Counted from the first letter of the stretch, positions 17,405-24,454 are shown. The stretch: 30,075 nt of DNA from Acidimicrobiales bacterium (GCA_020439485.1 JAGQSP010000089.1:1-30075), one strand, 5' to 3'. Program-made: numbers and translations. Notes: generated by a model from the sequence alone, not told the origin.

Positions 17405-18045
17405 ACCGCCGATCTGGAGGCGTCGTGCGCCAGGGCGCATTTGCGATCCCACAGCCGAACAAGCCAAACGACGTGCCGCAGGCCCCATCGGGGCCGCGCA
17501 CCGTCACCCAACCGGGCATCGACGAGCTGTCGAGGCTGGACCCGAGGTTTGCAGCCCAGCTCGACGAACGGCTCGACCAGGCCCGGCGCGAGGGCTACGA
17601 CCGCGGATTCGCCGAGGGCATGACCCGCGCGTCGGACCGCATCGAGTCGCTGTCGAACAGCATCTCGTCTTCGGCTACCGCTCTGGCGAACCTCGACGAC
17701 CGTTCACGCCGACAGGCCACCGAAGCCCTGATCGATCTCGCCATCGAGATAGCCACCAGGGTGATGGATCGCACACCACACGATGGCGGTCAGGCGCTGG
17801 CCAACCGCCTTCAGCTAGAGCTCGAGTCGCTGCCCTCGGGGCCTGTGACCATCGACGCCAACCCAGAAGACATCGCCTTGCTGGCAAAGGCCCTACCCGG
17901 CGGCGCCATCGTTGTGGCAGCCGACCCGACGCTGAAGCCGGGCGAGGCCAAGCTGAGAGGCGAATGGGTCATGGCCGACATGACCCGCGAGGCGGGCTGG
18001 AAGGCCGTCAGGCGAATCATCGAGGACGCCTGTCAGCAGGGCTGA
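17401..18045 (+). CDS. fliH: Flagellar assembly protein FliH
   Basis: FliH binds the export ATPase FliI and docks it at the export gate. The 214-residue protein has the typical build: a Pro-rich N-terminus (about 15-35), a helical middle with glycine-spaced residues (LDQARREGYDRGFAEGMTR) and a C-terminal FliH/V-ATPase-E-like domain (LIDLAIEIATRVMDRTP, later IVVAADPTLKPGEAKLRGEWV). The start codon overlaps the fliG stop (ATGA), meaning coupled translation. fliI, normally next, is missing; a convergent regulator gene follows instead. The stop codon lies inside a strong hairpin. Confidence 0.9.
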   Translation: MNRRSGGVVRQGAFAIPQPNKPNDVPQAPSGPRTVTQPGIDELSRLDPRFAAQLDERLDQARREGYDRGFAEGMTRASDRIESLSNSISSSATALANLDDRSRRQATEALIDLAIEIATRVMDRTPHDGGQALANRLQLELESLPSGPVTIDANPEDIALLAKALPGGAIVVAADPTLKPGEAKLRGEWVMADMTREAGWKAVRRIIEDACQQG

Positions 18046-18048
18046 CAG
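18030..18048. terminator. 8-bp hairpin across the fliH stop codon
   Basis: CTGTCAGC and GCTGACAG pair perfectly around the loop AGG, between convergent genes. It could act as a terminator in both directions, but no T tract follows. Confidence 0.4.
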
Positions 18049-18062
18049 CGCCCGGACCTGGG

Positions 18063-18644
18063 TCAGAAGACGACCAACGAGGTCTCGCCCGACGACAGGT
18101 GCTCGGAGATCGTCTCCAGCAAGACCATCGCGTTCGTCTGGTGAGCCGGATCGACCACCGAGATCGCACAAAGGCCAGGCTCCAGCGAAGACTCGGGCAG
18201 GCCGGCGACCTCGACCAGCGCCCCAAGCGTGCCGCGGGTGCGGTCGGTAACCGTGGAGACGTGGTCGGTTGGAATGTTGGCCAACACTGCGACGAACGTG
18301 GTGTCGTCGATGCGACCAACCCGGTCGACGTTGCGCAACCCGGCGGCCAGCAGCGCGCCCAGATCACGAACGGCGTCGATGCGAAGGTCGTCGTCGTTCA
18401 GTTCGTTGAGCTGCGGGAACCGCACGCCGACGACGGCAAAGGGCTCGCTCATCCGGGGCAGCCGGTTGATCGCCACCTCGATCGAATCGACGATGCCAGC
18501 CCTGTTGGCAAGGCCCGTGACCGGATCGGTCGAGGACATGATCGCGAGCTGCAAACGCAGGTGCGCATTCTCTGATTCGAGATCGCGGATGCGCTCTTGC
18601 AGCCGTTCCTCGACGTTGGTCAATTCGATCGTGTCGTCGTTCAT
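18063..18644 (-). CDS. Degenerate GGDEF-domain protein
   Basis: A 193-residue protein with a short N-terminal coiled coil (about 10-34, NVEERLQERIRDLESENAHL) and one GGDEF-like domain. The opening TDPVTGLANRAGI (39-51) matches the start of GGDEF domains, but the active-site signature reads RIDDTTF (111-117) instead of RxGGDEF, and no product-inhibition site is evident, so it should not make c-di-GMP. It could bind GTP, c-di-GMP or a protein partner. ATG at 18644 follows GGGAGGGA closely and is preferred over 18674. It is divergent from flgN, converges with fliH, and has a candidate flagellar promoter, so it is probably made together with late flagellar genes. Confidence 0.75.
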   Translation of the reverse strand: MNDDTIELTNVEERLQERIRDLESENAHLRLQLAIMSSTDPVTGLANRAGIVDSIEVAINRLPRMSEPFAVVGVRFPQLNELNDDDLRIDAVRDLGALLAAGLRNVDRVGRIDDTTFVAVLANIPTDHVSTVTDRTRGTLGALVEVAGLPESSLEPGLCAISVVDPAHQTNAMVLLETISEHLSSGETSLVVF

Positions 18645-18706
18645 GGTCCCTCCCTGGGTCGACGATCGACGCAATTGGCGCCGGGTGTCTCATCGACAGT
18701 GGGTCA

Positions 18707-18734
18707 CTGTCGACCGCAAGTTCTGTTTCTGAAG
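18707..18734 (-). promoter_or_regulatory. Candidate FliA promoter of the degenerate GGDEF gene
   Basis: Minus strand: CTTC, 16 bases, GTCGACAG. The 12 bases TTGCGGTCGACA around the -10 are almost identical to those at the M23 gene (CTGCGGTCGACA), and GCTTCA is at the same distance in both. Confidence 0.6.
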
Positions 18735-18772
18735 CGATTCCGGAAGAAAATTTTCGCACCGGGCCGGGCCCG

Positions 18773-18801
18773 CTAAACCGATGGGGCCCTGCGGTCGACA
18801 A
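18773..18801 (+). promoter_or_regulatory. Candidate FliA promoter of flgN-flgK-flgL-fliW-csrA
   Basis: TAAA, 16 bases (or CTAA, 17 bases), GTCGACAA, including the shared CTGCGGTCGACA. It ends seven bases before the GTG at 18809, pointing to a leaderless mRNA. Confidence 0.58.
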
Positions 18802-18808
18802 CCCCATT

Positions 18809-19378
18809 GTGACACCGCAGGTCCATCCCGGTGAGGCATCTCATCGCGACATCGACGTCGCTGGACCTGGCGCGCCCGGGCCGGCGACCGAATCGACCCA
18901 GCCCTTCGACGTGCTGGCGTCGCAGGTCGATGCCGTGAGAGAGGCGCTCGACGAGCTCAACTATCGCTCGACGGTACTGGCGCTACACGCGGCCAGCGAC
19001 GACCGCAGCCATCTGGATCTCCTAAGCAACGAGATGACCTCGTCGCTGGCGCGGTTTCGCATTGCGGCCGAACGGGCGATAGACACCTCGCGCCGCGTTT
19101 CGACCGCCTACAACCTGCCGCCTGACTCGCAGACCCTCGTCGGTCTGGTCAGCCGATCACCCAACGATCGCCGCGACGAGCTGGTCGAACAACTCATCGA
19201 ACTCGACTCGCTGGTGGCCAAGACCCGCGATCGCTTGGCACGGGCCGGGGGCGTCGTCTCATCGAATCACCTCCTGGTGATGAGGACCCTCGACTCGCTC
19301 ATAGGTGCGGGCAAAGACAAGGTCACCTACTCCGAACCCGTGGGCTCGAGTCCCCGACTCCTAGACCACAGAGCCTGA
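18809..19378 (+). CDS. flgN: FlgN-like hook-filament junction chaperone
   Basis: A 189-residue protein resembling FlgN, the cytoplasmic export chaperone for the junction proteins FlgK and FlgL, which are the next two genes. The N-terminal 30 residues are low-complexity; the rest is helical and includes LNYRSTVLALHAASDDRSHLDLLSNE broken over two helices, and a C-terminal LLVMRTLDSLIG. The GTG at 18809 has no Shine-Dalgarno; the promoter position suggests leaderless translation. A shorter protein from a downstream start is possible. A second FlgN-like gene lies at 23242-23706. flgK follows after six bases, its GAGG binding site overlapping the end of this gene. Confidence 0.75.
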   Translation: MTPQVHPGEASHRDIDVAGPGAPGPATESTQPFDVLASQVDAVREALDELNYRSTVLALHAASDDRSHLDLLSNEMTSSLARFRIAAERAIDTSRRVSTAYNLPPDSQTLVGLVSRSPNDRRDELVEQLIELDSLVAKTRDRLARAGGVVSSNHLLVMRTLDSLIGAGKDKVTYSEPVGSSPRLLDHRA

Positions 19379-19384
19379 GGAATC

Positions 19385-20749
19385 ATGCCCATTCAGTCTC
19401 TGCACACCGGCTACTCCGGCCTGAATGTCGCCCAGATCGGCATCGATACGACGTCCAACAACGTCGCCAACGCCAACACCGAGGGTTACGCCAGGCAGCG
19501 CATCGACCAAAGGGCGCTACCCAACATCGACAAGATCGTCGGGCGTCTGGGCACCGGCGTGAAGGTCGACGACATCACCGCTGCCCGCGATCTCTTCTTG
19601 GACGCGAGGGTGCGCGACGCGCGGGCCCAGACCGCCGGCTACAGCGCCAACGCCGAACTGCTCGCCAGGGCCGAGGGCCTGTTGGGCGAACCGGACTTTG
19701 GCATCGCCTCTGCCCTGGACGACCTGTGGAACGGCCTCGAGGACTTGTCGCTCGACCCGAGCGATGCGGGCAAGCGAACCACGGTCAAGAACCAGCTGGA
19801 GGTGATCGCCGGTCGTTTCAACGCGATCGCCGAGGGCATGGACGACCTGGTCGCCGACACCGGAACACAGCTGACCAGCGAGCTGAAGGACATAAACCTC
19901 GTCATCGACGAGATTGCCGAGCTGAACGGTTCCATCCAGCAGGTGATCGCCTCGCGATCGACACCGAACGACCTGATCGACAGACGCAACCTGTTGCTGG
20001 ACGAGCTGTCCGAGAAGCTCGGCGTGCACGTCACCCACCTGGACAACGCGTCGGTGAGAGTCAGCCTGAACGGTTTGGCCTTGGTCGACGGGCAGAGCGC
20101 CAAACACGTCAGCTGGGACGCCAGCTCGCTTCAACTGCTGCACGCGAACGGAAGCGCACTGCGCGCCGGGGGTTCTGTGGGTGGGTTCCAGAGCTTCATC
20201 GTCGACGATGCCGCATCGATCAACACACAGCTCGACCAGTTGGCCATCGACATCCACGACGCCATGAACACCCGTCACGCTGCGGGCTTCGTCGACAGCG
20301 GTGTGGCGGGCGGAGCCTTGTTCAGCTACGACATCACCGACCCGGCGCGGACGCTGACTTCGGTGCTGGCCAGCATCGACGATCTCGCCGTGTCCGGAGT
20401 GGACGGCACACCATTCCCGATCCACGACGGCGACAACGCCAGGTTCATGGCCGAGTTGCGCAACGAAGCGCTCGGACCCGGCTCGCCGATACTGCTCGAG
20501 TCGGCACGAGGCCTGGTCACCGACATCGGCAGCCGCACGGCCCAGGCGCTGGCGTCAGCCGATGCCAACGCCGATCTGCAGCTCTCGGCCGAACTTCAGC
20601 GCTCGGGGGCCACGGGCGTGAACATCGACGAGGAGATGGTCGCCCTGATCCAGTACCAGAGGGCCTACGAGGCCGCCGCTCGCGTGATCACGGCCGCAGA
20701 CGAGGCGTTGAACACACTGATCAACCGCACCGGCCTGGTCGGCCGATGA
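19385..20749 (+). CDS. flgK: Flagellar hook-associated protein 1, FlgK
   Basis: FlgK (HAP1) joins the hook to the filament. The 454-residue protein carries the rod/hook N-terminal motif (GLNVAQIGIDTTSNNVANANTEGYARQR, split over the helix), the FlgK segment ELNGSIQQVIASRSTPNDLIDRR-like around residues 178-200, and the C-terminal VNIDEEMVALIQYQRAYEAAARV followed by LINRTG, all typical of the family. It is at the short end of FlgK sizes, meaning a small central domain. ATG at 19385 has GAGG six bases before. It sits between the chaperone gene flgN and flgL, the standard order, and flgL follows after 13 bases. Confidence 0.95.
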   Translation: MPIQSLHTGYSGLNVAQIGIDTTSNNVANANTEGYARQRIDQRALPNIDKIVGRLGTGVKVDDITAARDLFLDARVRDARAQTAGYSANAELLARAEGLLGEPDFGIASALDDLWNGLEDLSLDPSDAGKRTTVKNQLEVIAGRFNAIAEGMDDLVADTGTQLTSELKDINLVIDEIAELNGSIQQVIASRSTPNDLIDRRNLLLDELSEKLGVHVTHLDNASVRVSLNGLALVDGQSAKHVSWDASSLQLLHANGSALRAGGSVGGFQSFIVDDAASINTQLDQLAIDIHDAMNTRHAAGFVDSGVAGGALFSYDITDPARTLTSVLASIDDLAVSGVDGTPFPIHDGDNARFMAELRNEALGPGSPILLESARGLVTDIGSRTAQALASADANADLQLSAELQRSGATGVNIDEEMVALIQYQRAYEAAARVITAADEALNTLINRTGLVGR

Positions 20750-20762
20750 TCGGAGGTAGACG

Positions 20763-21647
20763 ATGAGAGTCAGCTCAGAGACGATGGTCGCCCAGACCCT
20801 GAATCGTCTGCAGAGCCGTTTGGCTTCCTTCGACCGGGCACAGAACCAGCTGGCCAGCGGAAAGAACTTCCTCAACTCATCCGAGGACGTATCGGGAATG
20901 AACACCTCGCTGGCCCTTCGGTCGGAACGCCGGTCGGTAGAGCAGGCCAGCCGCAACGCCGAAGACGCGATGACCAGGATCAACCTGGCCGACTCGAAGC
21001 TTCAGTCGATGCTGTCGACGATGCGTCGTGCTCGCGATCTGGCGATCCGCGGAGCCAGCACACTGCAACCGTCCGAACGCAACGCGATCGCCGAGGAGAT
21101 CACCTCGATCCGAGACGAGATGGTCGAACTCTCCAACAGCAGCTTCTTGGGCCACGGCCTGTTTGCCGGCACCGCCGCCGGAGACGCTGTGGCCGACGTC
21201 GCCGGAACGTGGACCTACACCGGTGACTCAGGCACCCTGCAGCGCCGCATCAGCACAACCGAGACCATCTCGGTGAACCTGCTGGGCAGCGAGGTGCTGG
21301 GCTTCGATGCCGGCGAATCGGCGTTCGATGTTCTCGATCAGTTGGCCGCCGACGTAACTGCAGGCGACACATCCGCTGTGGCGTCGGGACTCGACGCCAT
21401 CGACCGCGTGACAGGGCGAATAGAAACCGGTCTTGCAAGACTCGGTGCCGCGGGCAACCGCATCGAAACCGCGCTGGGCCGCAACCTCGAAATCGACGAG
21501 ACCCTGCAGCGGCAGATTTCACAGGTCGAAGACGTAGACCTGGCCGAAGCGATCATGAAGGTCAATACCGAGGAGGTCGCACTTCAGACCACGCTCGGCG
21601 CCATCGGTCGTGCTCTTCAGCCTTCACTGCTCAACTACCTCAGGTGA
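20763..21647 (+). CDS. flgL: Flagellar hook-associated protein 3, FlgL
   Basis: FlgL (HAP3) is the second junction protein and a homologue of flagellin. The 294-residue product has the FlgL N-terminus (MRVSSETMVAQTLNRLQSRL), a flagellin-like helix (ALRSERRSVEQASRNAEDAM), the junction motif LSNSSFLGHGLFAGTAAGD and a C-terminal flagellin helix (VDLAEAIMKVNTEEVALQTT). The AGGT-containing sequence GGAGGTAGACG immediately precedes the ATG, a strong binding site. The end of the gene supplies the ribosome binding sequence of fliW. Confidence 0.95.
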   Translation: MRVSSETMVAQTLNRLQSRLASFDRAQNQLASGKNFLNSSEDVSGMNTSLALRSERRSVEQASRNAEDAMTRINLADSKLQSMLSTMRRARDLAIRGASTLQPSERNAIAEEITSIRDEMVELSNSSFLGHGLFAGTAAGDAVADVAGTWTYTGDSGTLQRRISTTETISVNLLGSEVLGFDAGESAFDVLDQLAADVTAGDTSAVASGLDAIDRVTGRIETGLARLGAAGNRIETALGRNLEIDETLQRQISQVEDVDLAEAIMKVNTEEVALQTTLGAIGRALQPSLLNYLR

Positions 21648-21657
21648 GGATTACTCG

Positions 21658-22113
21658 GTGATCACCCAACTAGCAGAAGTTTCGCGAGACAATGGCGAGA
21701 CCGTGAACTCCCCGAACCCAACGATCCTCACCTTCGAAGACGGCATCATCGGCCTGCCCGCTGTGACCCAGTTCGTGCTCACCGAGGTCTCGCCCGACGC
21801 GCCCGAAGACGCACTGTTCCAACTGTTGCGCTCGCTCGACGGCGAGTTGTCGATGGTGGTGACCCAGCCGTGGATCCTGTTCCCCGAATACGCACCCGAC
21901 GTTCCCGACTCTGAACTCGAGCGCATCGGCGCCACCAGCGAGGACGACGTCACCATCTTCAATCCGGTGACATTGAACGCCGACGAGGGTTGCGTGTACG
22001 TGAACTTGCTCGGGCCGTTCATCGTCAACCTGAAGACCTTCCAGGCCCGCCAGGTCGTACTGGCCGAGTCCGAATACCCTGTTCGGGCGCGGGTCGACCT
22101 GACGGAAAGCTGA
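21658..22113 (+). CDS. fliW: Flagellar assembly factor FliW
   Basis: FliW is a cytoplasmic protein that binds flagellin or, when flagellin has been exported, CsrA; in the second state it relieves CsrA repression of flagellin translation (known for Bacillus subtilis). The 151-residue product has the family motifs LTFEDGIIGLPAVTQFVL, DGELSMVVTQPW, VTIFNPVTLN and the C-terminal NLLGPFIVNLKTFQARQVVL. GTG at 21658 is preferred over an upstream codon because GAGGA lies seven bases before it and the length then matches the family. csrA begins three bases after the stop codon, so the two partners are co-expressed. Confidence 0.95.
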   Translation: MITQLAEVSRDNGETVNSPNPTILTFEDGIIGLPAVTQFVLTEVSPDAPEDALFQLLRSLDGELSMVVTQPWILFPEYAPDVPDSELERIGATSEDDVTIFNPVTLNADEGCVYVNLLGPFIVNLKTFQARQVVLAESEYPVRARVDLTES

Positions 22114-22116
22114 TCG

Positions 22117-22359
22117 ATGCTCGTTCTCTCACGCCGCAAGGGCGAAGCGGTGATCATCGGTCATTCGGTGACCGTCACCATCATCGATATCCGAGGAGAT
22201 CAGGTGCGGGTCGGAATCGACGCCCCTCGCTCGGTTCCCGTTCACCGTGAAGAGATCTATCGCCAGGTGGTCGAAGAGAACGCCGCCGCGGCCCGCTCGG
22301 CCGACATCGCATCTCCCCTGCTGAACCGCACCGCACCCAAGCGCCCCAAACAGGGCTGA
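22117..22359 (+). CDS. csrA: Translational regulator CsrA
   Basis: CsrA is a small dimeric RNA-binding protein that covers GGA motifs in mRNA leaders. The 80-residue product has the conserved MLVLSRRKGEAVIIG start, the RNA-contact residues L4 and R44 (in VHREEIY) and a C-terminal extension beyond residue 50 such as is found in CsrA proteins controlled by FliW. It is encoded directly after fliW in the flgN-flgK-flgL operon. Its likely targets in the window are the leaders of flagellins 1 and 2, which contain GGA-loop hairpins and GGA in their ribosome binding sequences. Confidence 0.96.
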   Translation: MLVLSRRKGEAVIIGHSVTVTIIDIRGDQVRVGIDAPRSVPVHREEIYRQVVEENAAAARSADIASPLLNRTAPKRPKQG

Positions 22360-22378
22360 CAGCGCCAAGGGTGGCGTC

Positions 22379-23257
22379 TTGCGATACCTGCGAGGTCGGG
22401 GCGCAGTGGCGCTCGCCTCACTCATCCTTTTGGCGTCCGGTTGCGCCCCCTCCGAACCCAGCGACGTTGCACTACTCGCCGGAACCGAAGTTGAAATCGT
22501 CGTGCACACGGAGTGGGAGTCACAGTTCGAGGACGCCGGCGTAGTAGGCACGTTCGTTCTTCACAGGCTCGAGTCGGACGTGGTTGACGTTGGCGGGAGC
22601 AATCGCTGGAGCGAACGATTCACCCCGGCGTCCACCTTCAAGATCATCAACTCGCTGATCGCTCTCGACACGGGGGTGATCAGCACCGTCGACGAGATAG
22701 TGACGTGGGACGGTGTCGAGCGCGACGTCGATGTGTGGAACCAGGATCATTCCCTGCGCACTGCGATCGAGTTCTCGGCGGTTTGGGTCTATCAGGATCT
22801 CGCTCGCAGGGTGGGAAGTGAGCGGATGCAGCGACTTGTGTCCGAGGTCGACTACGGGAACTCCGACATCGGCGGACCCATCGATTCGTTCTGGCTGCGA
22901 GGCGACCTGCGAATCTCGGCGATCGAACAGGTCGACGTGTTGGCAAGACTCATGGTCGACGGGCTCCCGTTTGACCCAGCCGATCAGGCTTCGGTGCGAG
23001 AGATATTGGTACGAGAAGCGGGTCCGGATTGGGTCTGGGGCCACAAGACTGGCACCGCACTGGCCGAAGAACCCGTGATCGGGTGGTTGGTCGGCTTCAC
23101 CGAATTCGACGGCGCGAGCTGGGTGTTTGCACTCAACGTCGACCTACCGGTCGACCCGGACCTCGCCGCCCAGATCAACCCTGAGTACAGGGTCAGCATC
23201 GCCCGCGAGATTCTGGCCTCGGCCGGAGCTCTACCTCGCCATCAGCGTGCTCGGTAG
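22379..23257 (+). CDS. Class D (OXA-type) beta-lactamase-like lipoprotein
   Basis: A 292-residue serine beta-lactamase family protein with all class D signature motifs: STFK (85-88, S85 the nucleophile and K88 the carboxylated lysine), SAV (133-135), YGN (159-161) followed by the IGGPIDSFWLRG stretch with the Trp at 172, and KTG (223-225). The N-terminus has a signal with lipobox LASGC (Cys22), so it should be a membrane-anchored extracytoplasmic lipoprotein. The TTG at 22379 is preceded by AAGGGTGG. It follows csrA by 19 bases on the same strand and overlaps the end of the convergent gene by 16 bases. Whether it hydrolyses beta-lactams or is a related penicillin-recognising or BlaR1-like sensor domain is unknown; it lacks a membrane sensor part. 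Confidence 0.85.
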   Translation: MRYLRGRGAVALASLILLASGCAPSEPSDVALLAGTEVEIVVHTEWESQFEDAGVVGTFVLHRLESDVVDVGGSNRWSERFTPASTFKIINSLIALDTGVISTVDEIVTWDGVERDVDVWNQDHSLRTAIEFSAVWVYQDLARRVGSERMQRLVSEVDYGNSDIGGPIDSFWLRGDLRISAIEQVDVLARLMVDGLPFDPADQASVREILVREAGPDWVWGHKTGTALAEEPVIGWLVGFTEFDGASWVFALNVDLPVDPDLAAQINPEYRVSIAREILASAGALPRHQRAR

Positions 23258-23706
23258 GTGACCTCGCCCCGCTGGGCGCGTTCGAGTTCGCTGCGGCGGC
23301 GGGCAACCGACTCTGATCGGGTCGCGACCAGTTCCTTGATCGTCTCGCTGACGGCCATGTACTCGTCGAGCAGGTCGCGTGCGCGGTCGAAGCGTTCGCC
23401 TATCAACGACGACACTTCAGCCGGAGCGGTGGCGACCAGTTCGGATGCCGTCTGGGGCTCGACGTCCCACTCGACCTTCGCTGCGTCGATGGCGTTGGAT
23501 CGCTCTATCGAACAGCGGTCCAGCAGTACCGAGGCCTGATCCAGCTCCGAGCTGGCACGGCCGACGAAGTCGATGGAGCCGGTGGCGTGTAGCAGCATCA
23601 AGGTTCGCGAGCGCAAGACAACCAGGTCGAGCGCCTCGGTCTCTCGGTCGAGCGCACCCAGAAGATCTGCGGCCGCCTGACTGGAACGATCTACGAACTC
23701 AACCAT
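23242..23706 (-). CDS. Second FlgN-like protein, coupled to the M23 peptidase
   Basis: A 154-residue, helical, soluble protein. Its middle (about 35-100, LRSRTLMLLHATGSIDFVG, then a run to TASELVATAP) lines up with the FlgN-like protein at 18809-19378 in motif order (LNYRSTVLALHAASDDRSHL, then TLVGLVSRSP). I therefore call it a FlgN-type chaperone paralogue, on weak evidence. The ATG at 23706 overlaps the stop of the M23 gene (TGATG) and has GGGGAG just upstream, indicating coupled translation. Its likely client is the M23 peptidase or another exported flagellar protein (inference). Its 3' end overlaps that of the beta-lactamase gene. Confidence 0.55.
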   Translation of the reverse strand: MVEFVDRSSQAAADLLGALDRETEALDLVVLRSRTLMLLHATGSIDFVGRASSELDQASVLLDRCSIERSNAIDAAKVEWDVEPQTASELVATAPAEVSSLIGERFDRARDLLDEYMAVSETIKELVATRSESVARRRSELERAQRGEVTYRAR

Positions 23707-24350
23707 CAGCTCCCCAACCACTCGACCGGATCAATCGCCTCACCATCGACCCTCACCTCGAAATGCAGGTGCGGTCCTGTCGAACGGCCGGTGGATCCGA
23801 CAGCCCCAATCGCCTGGCCTGCCTCGACCCGATCGCCGGCCGCGACCCCTACCTGGCTCTGGTGCGCATAGCGGGTCTCGACGCCGTCACCATGATCGAT
23901 GATCACGATGTTTCCGTAACTACCCCACTCGCCTGCGAACGTGACGGTTCCGGCCTGGGCCGCGACTATCGGAGTGCCCATCGGGGCCCCGACGTCGACG
24001 CCCTTGTGCATGCGGGGTTCGCCAGTGAACGGATCAGACCGAATACCGAACGGAGAGCCTGCCGATTCGCCGGGCACAGGAAAGACGCGATCGGCAACCG
24101 GCGTAGCAGGCTGTGAGATCCGAGCATCGGCTCGTTGAACTGCCAGCAACTCCAGCAACTCGGCCGGATCGACACCTGCGTTCGACGCAGCCTGATTGAT
24201 GTCGTCGAGTAGGCCCGACTCGATCAACAGCGCTTCGTCGGCCAGCGGCGCATAGTCCGCGACCGATGGGGCCGCGTAGAAGCTCATCGGCGACAGACCG
24301 AACCGTGTCTGGATCGACGAGATCCGTGACATCACGTCTGACACACTCAC
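23706..24350 (-). CDS. M23 family peptidoglycan endopeptidase without signal peptide
   Basis: A 214-residue zinc metallopeptidase (lysostaphin/LytM type) that cuts peptide cross-links in peptidoglycan. The C-terminal M23 domain (about 95-214) has all ligands: H115 and D119 in HKGVD, H163, and H194/H196 in GPHLHFEV. The N-terminal 80 residues are helical (MSRISSIQTRFG at 7-18) and contain no hydrophobic signal sequence. GTG at 24350 has GGAGA seven bases upstream; a longer frame lacks a binding site. The gene is coupled to the FlgN-like gene and carries a candidate flagellar promoter. I suspect it is the hydrolase that opens the wall for the rod, filling the role of FlgJ or SltF and exported by the flagellar apparatus (inference). 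Confidence 0.85.
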   Translation of the reverse strand: MSVSDVMSRISSIQTRFGLSPMSFYAAPSVADYAPLADEALLIESGLLDDINQAASNAGVDPAELLELLAVQRADARISQPATPVADRVFPVPGESAGSPFGIRSDPFTGEPRMHKGVDVGAPMGTPIVAAQAGTVTFAGEWGSYGNIVIIDHGDGVETRYAHQSQVGVAAGDRVEAGQAIGAVGSTGRSTGPHLHFEVRVDGEAIDPVEWLGS

Positions 24351-24386
24351 TATCGATTCTCCGATGCGGGAGTGGACATGCAGTTT

Positions 24387-24414
24387 CTGTCGACCGCAGC
24401 CCACTCTGGTGAAG
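24387..24414 (-). promoter_or_regulatory. Candidate FliA promoter of the M23 / FlgN-like operon
   Basis: Minus strand: CTTC, 16 bases, GTCGACAG, with CTGCGGTCGACA around the -10. The predicted transcript starts near 24380, 30 bases before the GTG. Confidence 0.6.
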
Positions 24415-24438
24415 CTCGGGCACAACGCACGCTCCACC

Positions 24439-24454
24439 AATATGTGGACATATT
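24439..24454. promoter_or_regulatory. Perfect AT-rich palindrome upstream of fliA
   Basis: AATATGT and ACATATT are perfect inverted arms around GG, an AT-rich block in very GC-rich DNA, in the 240-base divergent gap between the M23 gene and fliA. It looks like an operator for a dimeric regulator. No flagellar-type promoter motif is visible on the fliA side. Confidence 0.55.

Noticed and set aside
22117..23257. Beta-lactamase gene as a recently acquired resistance cassette
   Set aside because: Base composition and codon use resemble the neighbours, and there are no mobile-element ends or repeats around it.
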